64,000 bases of DNA from Paludibacterium purpuratum (GTDB lineage Bacteria; Pseudomonadota; Gammaproteobacteria; Burkholderiales; Chromobacteriaceae). The stretch lies in NCBI RefSeq assembly GCF_004363805.1, contig NZ_SNZP01000008.1, positions 62,001 to 126,000 of the forward strand. Direction: 5' to 3'. Within the stretch, counting starts at the first letter, position 1. Each line of letters begins with the position of its first letter. The notes under the pieces are model-generated. The model worked only from the letters and a program-made list of their open reading frames with translations. It made no database searches and was not told the DNA's origin. The position numbers were made by a program, and so were the translations under genes. Below, one piece after another: positions 8,950 to 17,764 of the stretch.

Positions 8950-8970
8950 AAAAACGCCCCGCGAGGGGCG
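8950..8970 (-). terminator. Intercistronic terminator-like hairpin between deoC and deoA
   Basis: 6-bp GC stem CGCCCC / GGGGCG (8955-8970) followed on the minus strand by TTTTTGG. It lies 8 bp after the deoC stop and 20 bp before the deoA start. By form it is a partial terminator inside the operon, so deoC messages should exceed deoA-deoB-deoD messages. Confidence 0.65.
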
Positions 8971-8977
8971 CTTGTCA

Positions 8978-9754
8978 TCAATATGCTGCGTTGTTGTTTT
9001 GTTGCGCGCTACCGAAGCCTAGCGTGGCTTCCAGGCTGGCGAGCAGGCTGGAGGCACCGAAGCGGAAGCGCGTCGAATTCACCCAATCGGCCCCCATGAT
9101 GCTTTCGGCCAGCTTCAGGTATTCTTCGGCTTCGGCTGCGGTTCTGACGCCGCCGGCGGCCTTGAAGCCACACGGACGGCCGCTGTCCTTGATCGCCTGC
9201 AGCATGATCTTCGCGGCTTCCAGCGTGGCGTTGACCGGCACCTTGCCGGTCGAGGTTTTGATGAAGTCGGCGCCGGCCTCGATCGAAATCAGGCTGGCCT
9301 GGCGGATCAGCGCCGGATCTTTCAGCTCGCCGCTTTCGATAATCACCTTCAATTGCGCCTTGTCGCCGCAAGCCTGCTTGCAGGCCGCCACCAAGCGTGC
9401 GCCCAATTCGGTATTACCTTCCATCAGCGCGCGGTACGGAAACACGACATCGACCTCGTCGGCCCCGAAGGACACCGCCTCGCGGGTCTCATCCACCGCC
9501 ACAGCCACGTCGGGGTTGCCATGCGGGAAATTGGTCACCGTGGCGACCAGCACCTCCGGCGTACCTTGGTCGCGCAAGGTCTTCTTGGCGACATGCACGA
9601 AACGCGGGAACACGCACACCGCCGCGACCTTACCTGCCGGGCCGGCCGCCTTGCGGCACAGATCGGCGACTTTGGCATCGGTATCGTCGTCGTTCAGGGT
9701 CGTCAAATCCATCAGAGACAAGGCGCGCTCGGCGGCCAAAACCAAATCGGACAT
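8978..9754 (-). CDS. deoC: Deoxyribose-phosphate aldolase DeoC
   Basis: Class I aldolase splitting 2-deoxyribose-5-phosphate into acetaldehyde and glyceraldehyde-3-phosphate. It has 258 residues, the enterobacterial-length type. Active-site residues are visible: Asp102 in DEVDVVFP, the Schiff-base Lys166 in [11 protein letters not shown] and Lys198 in [10 protein letters not shown]. First gene of the deo operon, with a plausible sigma-70 promoter about 65-90 bp upstream. No DeoR or CytR gene is seen nearby, so operon control is not evident. Confidence 0.97.
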   Translation of the reverse strand: MSDLVLAAERALSLMDLTTLNDDDTDAKVADLCRKAAGPAGKVAAVCVFPRFVHVAKKTLRDQGTPEVLVATVTNFPHGNPDVAVAVDETREAVSFGADEVDVVFPYRALMEGNTELGARLVAACKQACGDKAQLKVIIESGELKDPALIRQASLISIEAGADFIKTSTGKVPVNATLEAAKIMLQAIKDSGRPCGFKAAGGVRTAAEAEEYLKLAESIMGADWVNSTRFRFGASSLLASLEATLGFGSAQQNNNAAY

Positions 9755-9816
9755 TTCGTCCCTCTCTTTTCTAAGCGGAAAATGGATACTTGCTATGAGT
9801 AAAGCAGGAAGAAGAA

Positions 9817-9846
9817 ATTATGGACTTTATCTTCACGTAAAATCAA
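9817..9846 (-). promoter_or_regulatory. Probable promoter of the deo operon
   Basis: Minus-strand TTGATT (9841-9846), an 18-base spacer and CATAAT (9817-9822), in the AT-rich gap between relA and deoC. Each box has four or five consensus bases. Confidence 0.55.
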
Positions 9847-9857
9847 TTGCTATTTGA

Positions 9858-9882
9858 ATAACGGGGACGCCCCGCGTCCCCG
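9858..9882 (-). terminator. Terminator hairpin after relA
   Basis: 9-bp GC-rich stem CGGGGACGC / GCGTCCCCG (9862-9870 with 9874-9882), then TTATT on the minus strand. It is 9 bp beyond the relA stop. The U tract is short, so termination may be partial. Confidence 0.65.
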
Positions 9883-9890
9883 CCGCCGAA

Positions 9891-12095
9891 TCAGCGTCGT
9901 CGCGCCTCGATCACGCCCTGCACATCCATGACATGCGACAACACCCGGCTGATCTCGCTCACCTGACGCACCTCGACGGTGAACAACATGCGCGCGCGCA
10001 AATCGCGCGACTGCGTGTGCACGCCGATCACATTGAGCTTTTCGCGCGACAGCACGTCCGAGATATCGCGCAACAGTCCGTGGCGATCCTGTGCCAACAC
10101 TTCGATATCGATCGGAAAAATGCTGTTCTTCTGTTCACCCCAGTCCGCGGCGATCAAACGCTCCGGTGCCGCCTCGGACAAACGCTTGAGTGTCTGGCAG
10201 CCGGCGCGATGAATCGAAATGCCGCGCCCCTTGGTGACGAAACCCATGACAGGATCGGGCGGCGCCGGCTTGCAGCACCCGGCCAACACCGTCATCAGGT
10301 TGTCGACGCCCTCGATCAGGATGCCGCCGGCGTCGTGGCCGCCCTTGCTGGCCTTGACCAGATCCTCCGGCGCCACTTCGCGCGGCGGAGCCGGTGGCGC
10401 AAAACTCTCCAGTGCTTGCGACACCAGCCGCAACGTCAATTCGCCATGCCCCAGCGCGGCATAAAGTTCGTCAAGCTTCTCGAAGCCAAGCTTCTCGGCC
10501 AACGCCGCCAAATTCGGCCGCGCATGCGCATGGCGCGCCAACTCCTTTTCGAACAACTGGCGGCCTGTTTCGCGCACGACGTCGGCGTTCTGCAAGCGGA
10601 TGTACTGGCGGATCTTGGCAATGGCGCGGTGACTCTTGACCCAGCCTTCGTGCAACCAGTTGACGCTCGGCCCGCCCTCTTTCGCCGTCAGGATCTCGAC
10701 GCGCTGGCCATTGGCCAGCGGCGTCGACAGCGGCACGATCTGGCCATCGACCTTGGCACCCCGGCAACGGTCGCCGACATTACTATGCACGGCGTAAGCG
10801 AAATCGATCGGCGTCGCACCGGTCGGCAGCGCCAACACGCGGCCAGCCGGCGTCAATACGTAGATCGTGTCCGCGAACAATTCGGTCTTGAAGGCGTCGG
10901 CCAGGCCGGAGCGGTCGGAAATCTCTTCGCGCCAGTCGAGCAGTTGGCGCAGCCAGGAGATCTTCTCCTCGTACTGCGCATCGCCCTTGCCGCCCTCCTT
11001 GTAGCGCCAGTGCGCCGCCACGCCGAACTCGGCGTGCTCGTGCATCTCGAAGGTGCGGATCTGTACCTCGATCCCGCGGTCGTCCGGGCCGATGACCGCC
11101 GTATGCAGGCTGCGGTAATCGTTGGCTTTGGGGTGCGAGATATAGTCGTCGAACTCGCCGGGGATCGGCTGCCACATGCTGTGAATCAGCCCCAACACGG
11201 TGTAGCAGTCCTGCACGGTATCCACCAGCACGCGCACCGCGCGGATATCGTACAGCTCGTTGAAGTCCAGGCTCTTTTTGCGCATCTTGCGCCAGATGCT
11301 ATAGATATGCTTCGGCCGCCCCGCCACGTCGCCGTGGATACCGGCCTTCTTCAATTCATCGCGCAGCGTCTCCAGCACACGCTCGATATAGTCGATGCGC
11401 TCCAGACGACGCTCGTCCAGCAAACGGGCGATTTTTTTATAGTTTTCCGGATCTTGATGACGGAAGCCCAGATCCTCCAGCTCCCACTTGATCTGCCAAA
11501 CGCCGAGGCGATTGGCCAGCGGCGCGAAGACGTCCATGGTCTCCAGCGCAATGCGCCGACGCACCGGCTCGTCGCAATGCACCAGGTAGTGCATGGTCTG
11601 CGTTCGCCAGGCCAGTTTGATCAGCACCACGCGGATATCGGCCACCATCGCCAGCAGCATCTTGCGCATGGTCTCGGCCTGCCGAGCCCGCTCTTCCGGC
11701 GTGTCCAGGTGATCGATGTGGGCCAGCTCGGTCAGGCGGCGCACCCGGCTCGCCCCATCGACCAACATCGTCACGGTCGGGTTGAAATGCTGATCCATCC
11801 AGGCTGCCCAGTCGGGCAGGATGTCCGGCACGCAAAACAGCAGCGTGGCGACGATCGCGTCCGGCAGCAGATTCAGATCGGCCACGATGGCGGCCGCGGA
11901 CACGGCATGGCTGAACATGTCCTCCCCGGTGGCGGGCAGGCGCCGGTCGGCGTACAGCTCGCGCGCTTCGGCGAAAGCCCGCGCCAGCATCTCCCGGTCG
12001 GCATCGGTCAGAGAAGAAGACAACTGAGCCAACCACCGCTCTGGATTGGCGGCATCGGCTAGCGTATCGGCGACAGAACGGACGACGGATACCAT
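9891..12095 (-). CDS. relA: GTP pyrophosphokinase RelA (ppGpp synthetase)
   Basis: Ribosome-associated synthetase that makes (p)ppGpp from GTP/GDP and ATP on amino-acid starvation. Domain order in 734 residues: a degenerate hydrolase domain (about 25-190), the synthetase domain (about 230-390, with YDIRAVRVLV and HPKANDYRSLHTAV), TGS (about 410-475), a zinc-finger/helical region and a C-terminal ACT domain. Two features favour monofunctional RelA over SpoT: the EFDD (EXDD) motif where SpoT-type enzymes have RXKD, and the absence of a His-Asp pair in the first domain (LLFCVPD). It follows mutY by 13 bp, suggesting cotranscription. Confidence 0.95.
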   Translation of the reverse strand: MVSVVRSVADTLADAANPERWLAQLSSSLTDADREMLARAFAEARELYADRRLPATGEDMFSHAVSAAAIVADLNLLPDAIVATLLFCVPDILPDWAAWMDQHFNPTVTMLVDGASRVRRLTELAHIDHLDTPEERARQAETMRKMLLAMVADIRVVLIKLAWRTQTMHYLVHCDEPVRRRIALETMDVFAPLANRLGVWQIKWELEDLGFRHQDPENYKKIARLLDERRLERIDYIERVLETLRDELKKAGIHGDVAGRPKHIYSIWRKMRKKSLDFNELYDIRAVRVLVDTVQDCYTVLGLIHSMWQPIPGEFDDYISHPKANDYRSLHTAVIGPDDRGIEVQIRTFEMHEHAEFGVAAHWRYKEGGKGDAQYEEKISWLRQLLDWREEISDRSGLADAFKTELFADTIYVLTPAGRVLALPTGATPIDFAYAVHSNVGDRCRGAKVDGQIVPLSTPLANGQRVEILTAKEGGPSVNWLHEGWVKSHRAIAKIRQYIRLQNADVVRETGRQLFEKELARHAHARPNLAALAEKLGFEKLDELYAALGHGELTLRLVSQALESFAPPAPPREVAPEDLVKASKGGHDAGGILIEGVDNLMTVLAGCCKPAPPDPVMGFVTKGRGISIHRAGCQTLKRLSEAAPERLIAADWGEQKNSIFPIDIEVLAQDRHGLLRDISDVLSREKLNVIGVHTQSRDLRARMLFTVEVRQVSEISRVLSHVMDVQGVIEARRR

Positions 12096-12108
12096 AGACT
12101 TTTTACTT

Positions 12109-13155
12109 TCAGTTCACCCCGGCCAACCACTGCCCGAGCAGTTTGCCGACCGGCGTCGGCACGCCCGCCGCGATGGCCTGGTCGATCGGCAGCCAGTTGG
12201 CATCGGCTTGCTGGGAAACCGCCGGCGAAAGACGCGACAACAAAATCGGTTGCGGCGTGATCACCAGGCGAAAATGGGTAAAAACATGCGTGAGCTCCGG
12301 CCAGGACGGCAGCAGGTCACCCTCCCCGTGGCGCATGAGCCACGCTTCGGCCTCCTGGCTATCGGCACACTCGGGCAACGACAGCAACCCGCCCCAGATA
12401 CCGTGGTTCGGCCGGCGTTGCAGCAACACTTGGCCCCGCCACACCGCCAATAGCATCATCACGTGGCGCACCGGTTGCGCCTTCTTCGGCTTACGTGTCG
12501 GCAGTTCGGCCTGACGCTCCTCGAGGCGTGCAACGCACTCTACGGTCATCGGGCAGTCGGCGCATTTCGGTTTGGCACGCAAGCACACCGTCGCGCCGAG
12601 ATCCATCAGCCCCTGGGTATAAGCCGTCATATCGGCCGGCGGCAGGAGGCTCTCGGCCAGCGTCCACAGGCGGTTCTCGACCGGTTTATCGCCTGGGTGG
12701 CCCTCGATGCCGAATACCCGCGTCAACACGCGTTTGACGTTACCGTCCAGAATCGCCTCGCGCTGTCCGAAGGCAAACGCGGCAATCGCCGCGGCGGTCG
12801 AGCGGCCGACACCCGGCAAGCGCTCGATCTCGCTGCGCGTGGTCGGGAAAACGCCATTGAAATCGTCCACCACCATCCGTGCCGCGCGATGCAAATTACG
12901 CGCGCGACTGTAATAGCCTAAGCCGCTCCACAGCGCCAACACCTCGTCTTGGCTGGCCGCGGCCAAGGCGGCGACCGTGGGGAACGACTGCAGGAAGCGA
13001 GCGTAATACGCCAGTACCGATGCGACTTGCGTTTGTTGCAGCATGATTTCGGACAACCAGACCCGGTAGGGGTCGCGCACTTGCCAAGGCAAGTCGTGGC
13101 GCCCGTGAATCCGCTGCCAGGCAATCAGTCGCTCGGCAAACGCCGTTTCTCTCAT
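12109..13155 (-). CDS. mutY: A/G-specific adenine DNA glycosylase MutY
   Basis: Removes adenine mispaired with 8-oxoguanine or guanine. The 348-residue protein has the catalytic Glu36 in SEIMLQQTQV, the helix-hairpin-helix LPGVGRSTAAAI followed by the catalytic Asp in AILDGNVKRVL, and the 4Fe-4S ligand pattern C-X6-C-X2-C-X5-C (CLRAKPKCADCPMTVEC). A Nudix-like C-terminal domain that reads 8-oxoG follows, as usual. It sits upstream of relA on the same strand. The 215-bp gap to tssA holds the divergent promoters of mutY and the T6SS; no box pair there was convincing. Confidence 0.95.
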   Translation of the reverse strand: MRETAFAERLIAWQRIHGRHDLPWQVRDPYRVWLSEIMLQQTQVASVLAYYARFLQSFPTVAALAAASQDEVLALWSGLGYYSRARNLHRAARMVVDDFNGVFPTTRSEIERLPGVGRSTAAAIAAFAFGQREAILDGNVKRVLTRVFGIEGHPGDKPVENRLWTLAESLLPPADMTAYTQGLMDLGATVCLRAKPKCADCPMTVECVARLEERQAELPTRKPKKAQPVRHVMMLLAVWRGQVLLQRRPNHGIWGGLLSLPECADSQEAEAWLMRHGEGDLLPSWPELTHVFTHFRLVITPQPILLSRLSPAVSQQADANWLPIDQAIAAGVPTPVGKLLGQWLAGVN

Positions 13156-13370
13156 CCCTCTTCTGCCTATTCAAAATCGCTTATCGAGCATCGCATTTTA
13201 ACGCAAAGCCCTATTGGCTCCAAAAAATGAATGACCGGGCACACGACTGCGCTTTAGGAAATTCCCCATTACCACACGGCCGCCAGACGCATAAATTGAC
13301 TTCCCGTCAGCCAAGCAACCTCGCACGTTGCATGGGATATGGCAATTAATTTCAACAACGGCAAACCACT

Positions 13371-14450
13371 ATGGCGCTCATCGACATCGACCGGCTACTC
13401 GCCCCCTGCAGCGATACGGCCCCTTGCGGCGACGATCTGGAATACAGCTCCGGGTTCATCGAACTGATGCAGTTGGCTGCCGGCACGCCCGAAGTGCAAT
13501 ACGGCGCGATGCGCCAAGATGCCGCCGAGCCGGATTGGCAGAACATCATCGCGCAAGCAGAAGCGCTGATGACACAGAGCCACGATCTGCGCCTGGCACT
13601 GCTGTTGACACGCGCTCTGCTGGCGCGGCACGGCTTGGACGGATTGGCCGACGGGATGCGGCTCATCCTGGGGCTCCTCGCGCAGAATTGGGCGCGGCTC
13701 TATCCACGCCTCGACCCGGACGACGATCACGACCCGACCGAGCGCAACAATATCCTCTTGGCGCTATGCGACACCGAGCCCTACGGCATCCTCGGCCGCC
13801 TGCGGACGCTGCCGTTCATCGAGGCGCCTGGTCTCGATCCGATCACGCTGCGCATGCTGGAGCTCGCCAGCGACCCCATGCAGGCACAGCACTACGACGG
13901 CCCGGCGCTCGATGGTATCGCCGCCGCGTGCCGGGACAACAAACTCGCCGCACTCGAATACACCGCCGACCGCCTCGGCCGCTGTCTCGAGGCCGCCGCG
14001 AGCATCGAACAGCGCGTTGGCGCGGAAGTCGGCACCGAGCTCGGCGTGGATCTGGCACCACTGACCAGGCTCATGCAGCTCGGCCTGCGCTTCCTTGAAC
14101 AACAACTGCCGCACCACCCGGAGCAAGGCCGAAGCAGCGAAGCCCCCAGCGACGCCAGCGCATGGTGCGATCCGGCACCCTCCGCGCCCGATCGAGGCGG
14201 TGGCGGCATCGACGGCGAAATCCACAACAGCGGAGACGTGGCCCGGCTACTCGAACAACTGTGCCAGTACTACGCGCGCGCCGAGCCATCGAGTCCTATC
14301 CCGATTTTATTGACGCGGGCACGCAAGCTCGTCGACCTGAATTTCATGGACATCATGAATGAGCTCTCGCCCAGTGGCGTAGCGGAGATCCAGTACCTGA
14401 GCGGCATCCGGCCGGACATATCGGCGGCCGACGGCAACGGATATCAGTAA
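13371..14450 (+). CDS. tssA: Type VI secretion protein TssA (ImpA N-terminal type)
   Basis: TssA caps the growing tail sheath/tube and links it to the baseplate in the cytoplasm. The N-terminus MALIDIDRLLAPCSDTAPCGDDLEYS carries the ImpA-type CGDDLEY motif. At 359 residues it lacks the long VasL-like extension, so it is of the short (P. aeruginosa TssA1-like) class. The C-terminus (about 285-345, SPIPILLTRARKLVDLNFMDIMNEL) is the oligomerising part. First gene of the plus-strand block, 22 bp before tssB. No good ribosome binding site precedes the ATG. Confidence 0.92.
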   Translation: MALIDIDRLLAPCSDTAPCGDDLEYSSGFIELMQLAAGTPEVQYGAMRQDAAEPDWQNIIAQAEALMTQSHDLRLALLLTRALLARHGLDGLADGMRLILGLLAQNWARLYPRLDPDDDHDPTERNNILLALCDTEPYGILGRLRTLPFIEAPGLDPITLRMLELASDPMQAQHYDGPALDGIAAACRDNKLAALEYTADRLGRCLEAAASIEQRVGAEVGTELGVDLAPLTRLMQLGLRFLEQQLPHHPEQGRSSEAPSDASAWCDPAPSAPDRGGGGIDGEIHNSGDVARLLEQLCQYYARAEPSSPIPILLTRARKLVDLNFMDIMNELSPSGVAEIQYLSGIRPDISAADGNGYQ

Positions 14451-14472
14451 CCTCAACCAAGGAGAAGGCTCC

Positions 14473-15009
14473 ATGGCCAAGCAAAGCAGCCAAAAATTCA
14501 TCGGGCGCAATCGCCCGCCACGCGTACAGATCGAGTACGACGTCGAAGTGTACGGCGCCGACAAGAAAGTCCAACTACCGTTCGTCACCGGGGTCATGGC
14601 CGATCTGTCCGGTCAACCGACCGACGAGCCTCCGCCGGTGGCCGAACGCGAATTTCTCGAATTCGACGTCGACAACTTCGACGACCGCATGAAGGCCATC
14701 AAACCCCGCGTCGCTACCCGAGTGAAAAACACGCTATCCGGCGACGGCCGCCTCGGTGTCGAGCTGACCTTCGGGTCGATGGACGACTTCGCACCCGATG
14801 CCATCGCGCGCCAAGTGGAGCCGCTACGCAAGCTGCTGGAAGCGCGCCAGCAATTGAACAACCTGTTGAGCTACATCGACGGCAAGACCGGCGCCGAGGA
14901 GTTGATCGCCCAGTTGCTGAACGATCCGACGCTGTTGAAAAGCCTAAGCCAACTGCCGGCGACCGCCGAAGAACCCGCTGCCTCGGCACAGGAGAACGAC
15001 CATGAGTGA
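14473..15009 (+). CDS. tssB: T6SS contractile sheath small subunit TssB (VipA)
   Basis: Forms, with TssC, the contractile sheath around the Hcp tube. The 178 residues begin KQSSQKFIGRNRPPRVQIEYDVEVYG, the family N-terminus that interlocks with TssC, followed by KVQLPFVTGVMADLSG. A strong ribosome binding site AAGGAG lies 8 bases ahead. The end overlaps the start of tssC by 8 bp, which fits the need for paired synthesis. Confidence 0.97.
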   Translation: MAKQSSQKFIGRNRPPRVQIEYDVEVYGADKKVQLPFVTGVMADLSGQPTDEPPPVAEREFLEFDVDNFDDRMKAIKPRVATRVKNTLSGDGRLGVELTFGSMDDFAPDAIARQVEPLRKLLEARQQLNNLLSYIDGKTGAEELIAQLLNDPTLLKSLSQLPATAEEPAASAQENDHE

Positions 15010-16495
15010 ACAAGCCTTGCAGACGGCCGATAGCGCCGTCGTCGAAGCCAGCCTGACCGGCGACGATTTTCAGCGCTTATTGCAGCAGCAGATCAAACCC
15101 GCCAACGATCTCGCACAACAAGCGGTAGACAGTGCGGTTCAGGCGCTGGCCGAGCAGGCGTTGGCGCAGGCGGTGCTGGTCTCCGACGACGTGCTTTCCA
15201 CCATCGAGGCGATGATCGCCGCCATCGACGGCAAATTGACCGAGCAGATCAACGAGATCCTGCACGACGACGCGTTCCAGCAAGTGGAAAGCGCCTGGCG
15301 CGGTCTGCACTTCCTGGTCAGCCAAGCCGAAACCGACGAAATGCAAAAGGTCCGCGTGCTCAACATTAAAAAGGACGAATTGCGCAAATCGCTGAAGAAA
15401 TACAAGGGCACCGCATGGGATCAAAGCCCGCTCTTCAAAAAGATTTACGAACAAGAATATGGTCAGTTCGGCGGCGAACCGTTCGGCCTGTTGGTCGGCG
15501 ACTATTACTTCGACCATAGCGGCCCGGACGTCGAGCTTTTGACGCAATTGGCGCAAATCGGCGCCGCCGCGCACACGCCGTTCATCGCCGCCGCGGCGCC
15601 GTCGGTGATGCTGATGGATTCTTGGCGCGAGCTGGCCAACCCGCGCGATCTCTCCAAACTGTTCCAAACGCCGGAACACGGCGCCTGGCGCAAGCTGCGC
15701 GAATCGGAAGATGCACGCTACCTGGCGCTGGCCATGCCGCGTTTTCTGGCGCGCGCCCCTTATGGCGCCAACACCAATCCGGTGGACGGCTTCGCCTTCG
15801 AGGAAGACACCCAGGGCAACAGCGCCAACTATTGCTGGAGCAACGCCGCCTATGCCATGGCCCTCAATATGAACCGATCGTTCTCGCTCTACGGCTGGTG
15901 CTCGCGTATCCGCGGCATCGAGTCCGGCGGCGCGCTCGAAGGACTGCCGACCCACAGCTTTCCGTCCGACGACGGCGGCTTCGACAACCAATGCCCGACC
16001 GAGGTGGCCATCAGCGATAGGCGCGAGGCAGAGCTGTCGAAAAACGGCTTCCTACCGCTGGTGCACCAGAAAAATACCGACTTTGCCGCCTTCATCGGTG
16101 CCCAATCGCTACACAAGCCGGTGGAATACGACGACGCCGATGCCACCGCCAACGCCAACTTGGCGGCACGGTTGCCCTACATGATGGCCTGCAATCGCTT
16201 CGCCCATTATTTGAAGTGCATCGTGCGCGACAAAATCGGCGCGTTCAAAACGCGGGATGCCATGAAGCTCTGGTTGCATAACTGGCTGATGAATTATGTG
16301 GATTCCACTCCGGAAATCTCATCGGACACCATGAAGGCGCGAGCGCCGCTTGCCGCCGCGGAAATTATCGTGGAAGAAAATGAATTCAATCCAGGCTATT
16401 ACGACGCAAAGTTTTTCCTTCAACCGCACTTTCAACTCGAAGGATTAACGGTATCGCTGCGTTTGGTTGCCAAACTGCCATCGGCAAAAAAATAA
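15002..16495 (+). CDS. tssC: T6SS contractile sheath large subunit TssC (VipB)
   Basis: Large sheath subunit; 497 residues, the standard size. Signatures: ESAWRGLHFLVSQAETD near residue 95, FGLLVGDYYFDH, the central LPRFLARAPYGANTNPVDGFAFEE-like block and the C-terminal FFLQPHFQLEGLTVSLRLVAKLP. The C-terminal segment is expected to carry the ClpV recognition region in some systems. Its start overlaps tssB. A 96-bp AT-rich gap follows, with a small dyad (TGTGGT / ACCACA near 16529) before hcp. Confidence 0.97.
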   Translation: MSEQALQTADSAVVEASLTGDDFQRLLQQQIKPANDLAQQAVDSAVQALAEQALAQAVLVSDDVLSTIEAMIAAIDGKLTEQINEILHDDAFQQVESAWRGLHFLVSQAETDEMQKVRVLNIKKDELRKSLKKYKGTAWDQSPLFKKIYEQEYGQFGGEPFGLLVGDYYFDHSGPDVELLTQLAQIGAAAHTPFIAAAAPSVMLMDSWRELANPRDLSKLFQTPEHGAWRKLRESEDARYLALAMPRFLARAPYGANTNPVDGFAFEEDTQGNSANYCWSNAAYAMALNMNRSFSLYGWCSRIRGIESGGALEGLPTHSFPSDDGGFDNQCPTEVAISDRREAELSKNGFLPLVHQKNTDFAAFIGAQSLHKPVEYDDADATANANLAARLPYMMACNRFAHYLKCIVRDKIGAFKTRDAMKLWLHNWLMNYVDSTPEISSDTMKARAPLAAAEIIVEENEFNPGYYDAKFFLQPHFQLEGLTVSLRLVAKLPSAKK

Positions 16496-16591
16496 AAACA
16501 TCAATTATAAATCTTGAAATTAATGTGGTTTTCATGACCACACTTTCGAAGCGGAAGCTTCTTTATTACTCACTAAGCCAAGGAGCAACAC

Positions 16592-17080
16592 ATGAGTGAC
16601 GGTGTTCTGATTTATTTGAAGTGCAATGGCCTCAACGGCCAATGTGGCCATGACAATCACAGCAATGAATTTTTGCTGGACTGGCATGACGCGGACGCCA
16701 TTGGCACCGTGATGAATAGCGCGCGCGAAGCCTCTGGCCATTACAAGGCATTCCCGTTTAGCGTCGTTCTATCTACCGTCGCGGGCAAAGACGCCGCCAA
16801 TGTCGAATCCGAAACGCTTAAATCCGCTGGGGCAATGAGAAAAATCATTGATGAAGCAACGATTAAGCATTTCGAAATTGTAAATGGGGCGCAAGCGCTC
16901 ACCCATACTTACACGCTGAACAACGTGACTTTTTCTCCGACAGGTAATCCATATGAATTCCAGGTGAATTTCACCAAATACAAATCGAAGAAACAAGGCT
17001 ACAACTCGGATGGCACCGTCATCCCCAGCAATGAAGTATGGTATGACACGAAAACCAATACCTCTAGCTTTATTTCCTAA
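16592..17080 (+). CDS. hcp: T6SS tube protein Hcp (TssD)
   Basis: Hexameric ring protein that stacks into the inner tube and is secreted. The 162 residues start MSDGVLIYLKCNGLNGQCGHDNHSNEFLLDW and contain the Hcp1-family core, with the FEIVNGAQALTHTYTLNNVTFS and YEFQVNFTKY strands. A strong AAGGAG ribosome binding site precedes it. The gene and its flanks are visibly more AT-rich than the rest of the locus. An intrinsic terminator follows, so hcp can be made as a separate abundant message. Extended loops compared with the shortest Hcp proteins were not resolved. Confidence 0.95.
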   Translation: MSDGVLIYLKCNGLNGQCGHDNHSNEFLLDWHDADAIGTVMNSAREASGHYKAFPFSVVLSTVAGKDAANVESETLKSAGAMRKIIDEATIKHFEIVNGAQALTHTYTLNNVTFSPTGNPYEFQVNFTKYKSKKQGYNSDGTVIPSNEVWYDTKTNTSSFIS

Positions 17081-17169
17081 AAAGGCAACGCCTCAAAAAC
17101 AGAGCGCATATTAAATTACGTAAGCAAACGCAAATAAAACCGATATTTGCGGCGCCTGTTTTGGGTAAG

Positions 17170-17201
17170 AAAGTTGCGCGCACTCGCGCGCAACTTTTCC
17201 G
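17170..17201 (+). terminator. Intrinsic terminator after hcp
   Basis: 11-bp stem AAAGTTGCGCG / CGCGCAACTTT (17170-17180 with 17187-17197), loop CACTCG, then TTCC. It lies between hcp and tssE and should attenuate transcription into the downstream structural genes. The T run is short, so readthrough is expected. Confidence 0.75.
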
Positions 17202-17253
17202 ACCTTCCCGATAAACAGATTGCATTGGCCCGTTCGTGTAAGGAGGCCTTCCA

Positions 17254-17760
17254 ATGCCCGAACTCACCCCTCAGGATCGCCTGCAGCCGGCGCTGCTCGA
17301 CCGCTTGACCGATCTTGCGCCGCACATCCAGCGCGAAGCGCGTAGTGCCCGCGTGGTCTCGCGTGCGCAATTGCGCCAAAGCGTCTTGCGCGATTTGGGC
17401 TGGCTGCTCAATAGCGTGCGTCCCCGAGGGTTTATCGATGCCGCGCGTTATCCTTTCGCGGCCGATTCGGTACTCAACTATGGCCTGCCGAGTCTGACCG
17501 GTCAGGCGATCATGGGCCTGCCGCCGGCAGCGCTGGCCGAAGACATCGCCCTGAATATCCTCCGCTTCGAGCCGCGCATTCTGGCCGACACCTTGCGGGT
17601 AACGCCATTAAAGGATGCCAGACCAAGCCCGCACCCGACGCTGTCGTTTCACATTGAAGGCGTGTTGTGGGCGCAACCCTATCCGGAACAGCTCTTCTAT
17701 CGCGCCGACCTCGACCTGGAAGACAGCATCTTCTACCTGCGCGAAACCACGAAGGAGTGA
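17254..17760 (+). CDS. tssE: T6SS baseplate protein TssE (gp25-like)
   Basis: Baseplate wedge component related to phage T4 gp25; forms a complex with TssF and TssG. The 168 residues contain the gp25 core: SVLRDLGWLLNSVRP, SVLNYGLPSLTGQAIMG and the C-terminal HIEGVLWAQPYPEQLFYRADLDLE strand region. Ribosome binding site AAGGAGG. tssF starts 4 bp after its stop. Confidence 0.94.
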   Translation: MPELTPQDRLQPALLDRLTDLAPHIQREARSARVVSRAQLRQSVLRDLGWLLNSVRPRGFIDAARYPFAADSVLNYGLPSLTGQAIMGLPPAALAEDIALNILRFEPRILADTLRVTPLKDARPSPHPTLSFHIEGVLWAQPYPEQLFYRADLDLEDSIFYLRETTKE

Positions 17761-17764
17761 GCGC

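Noticed and set aside
7626-9857. 743-codon open frame opposite deoA and deoC
   Set aside because: Antisense shadow caused by high GC third positions of a well-supported operon; no ribosome binding site and no family resemblance.
9933-12062. 709-codon open frame opposite relA
   Set aside because: Mirror of relA codon bias; Gln/His-rich composition typical of antisense frames.
13156-13370. Sigma-54 promoter in front of the T6SS
   Set aside because: No TGGC-N8-TTGC pair with correct spacing was found.
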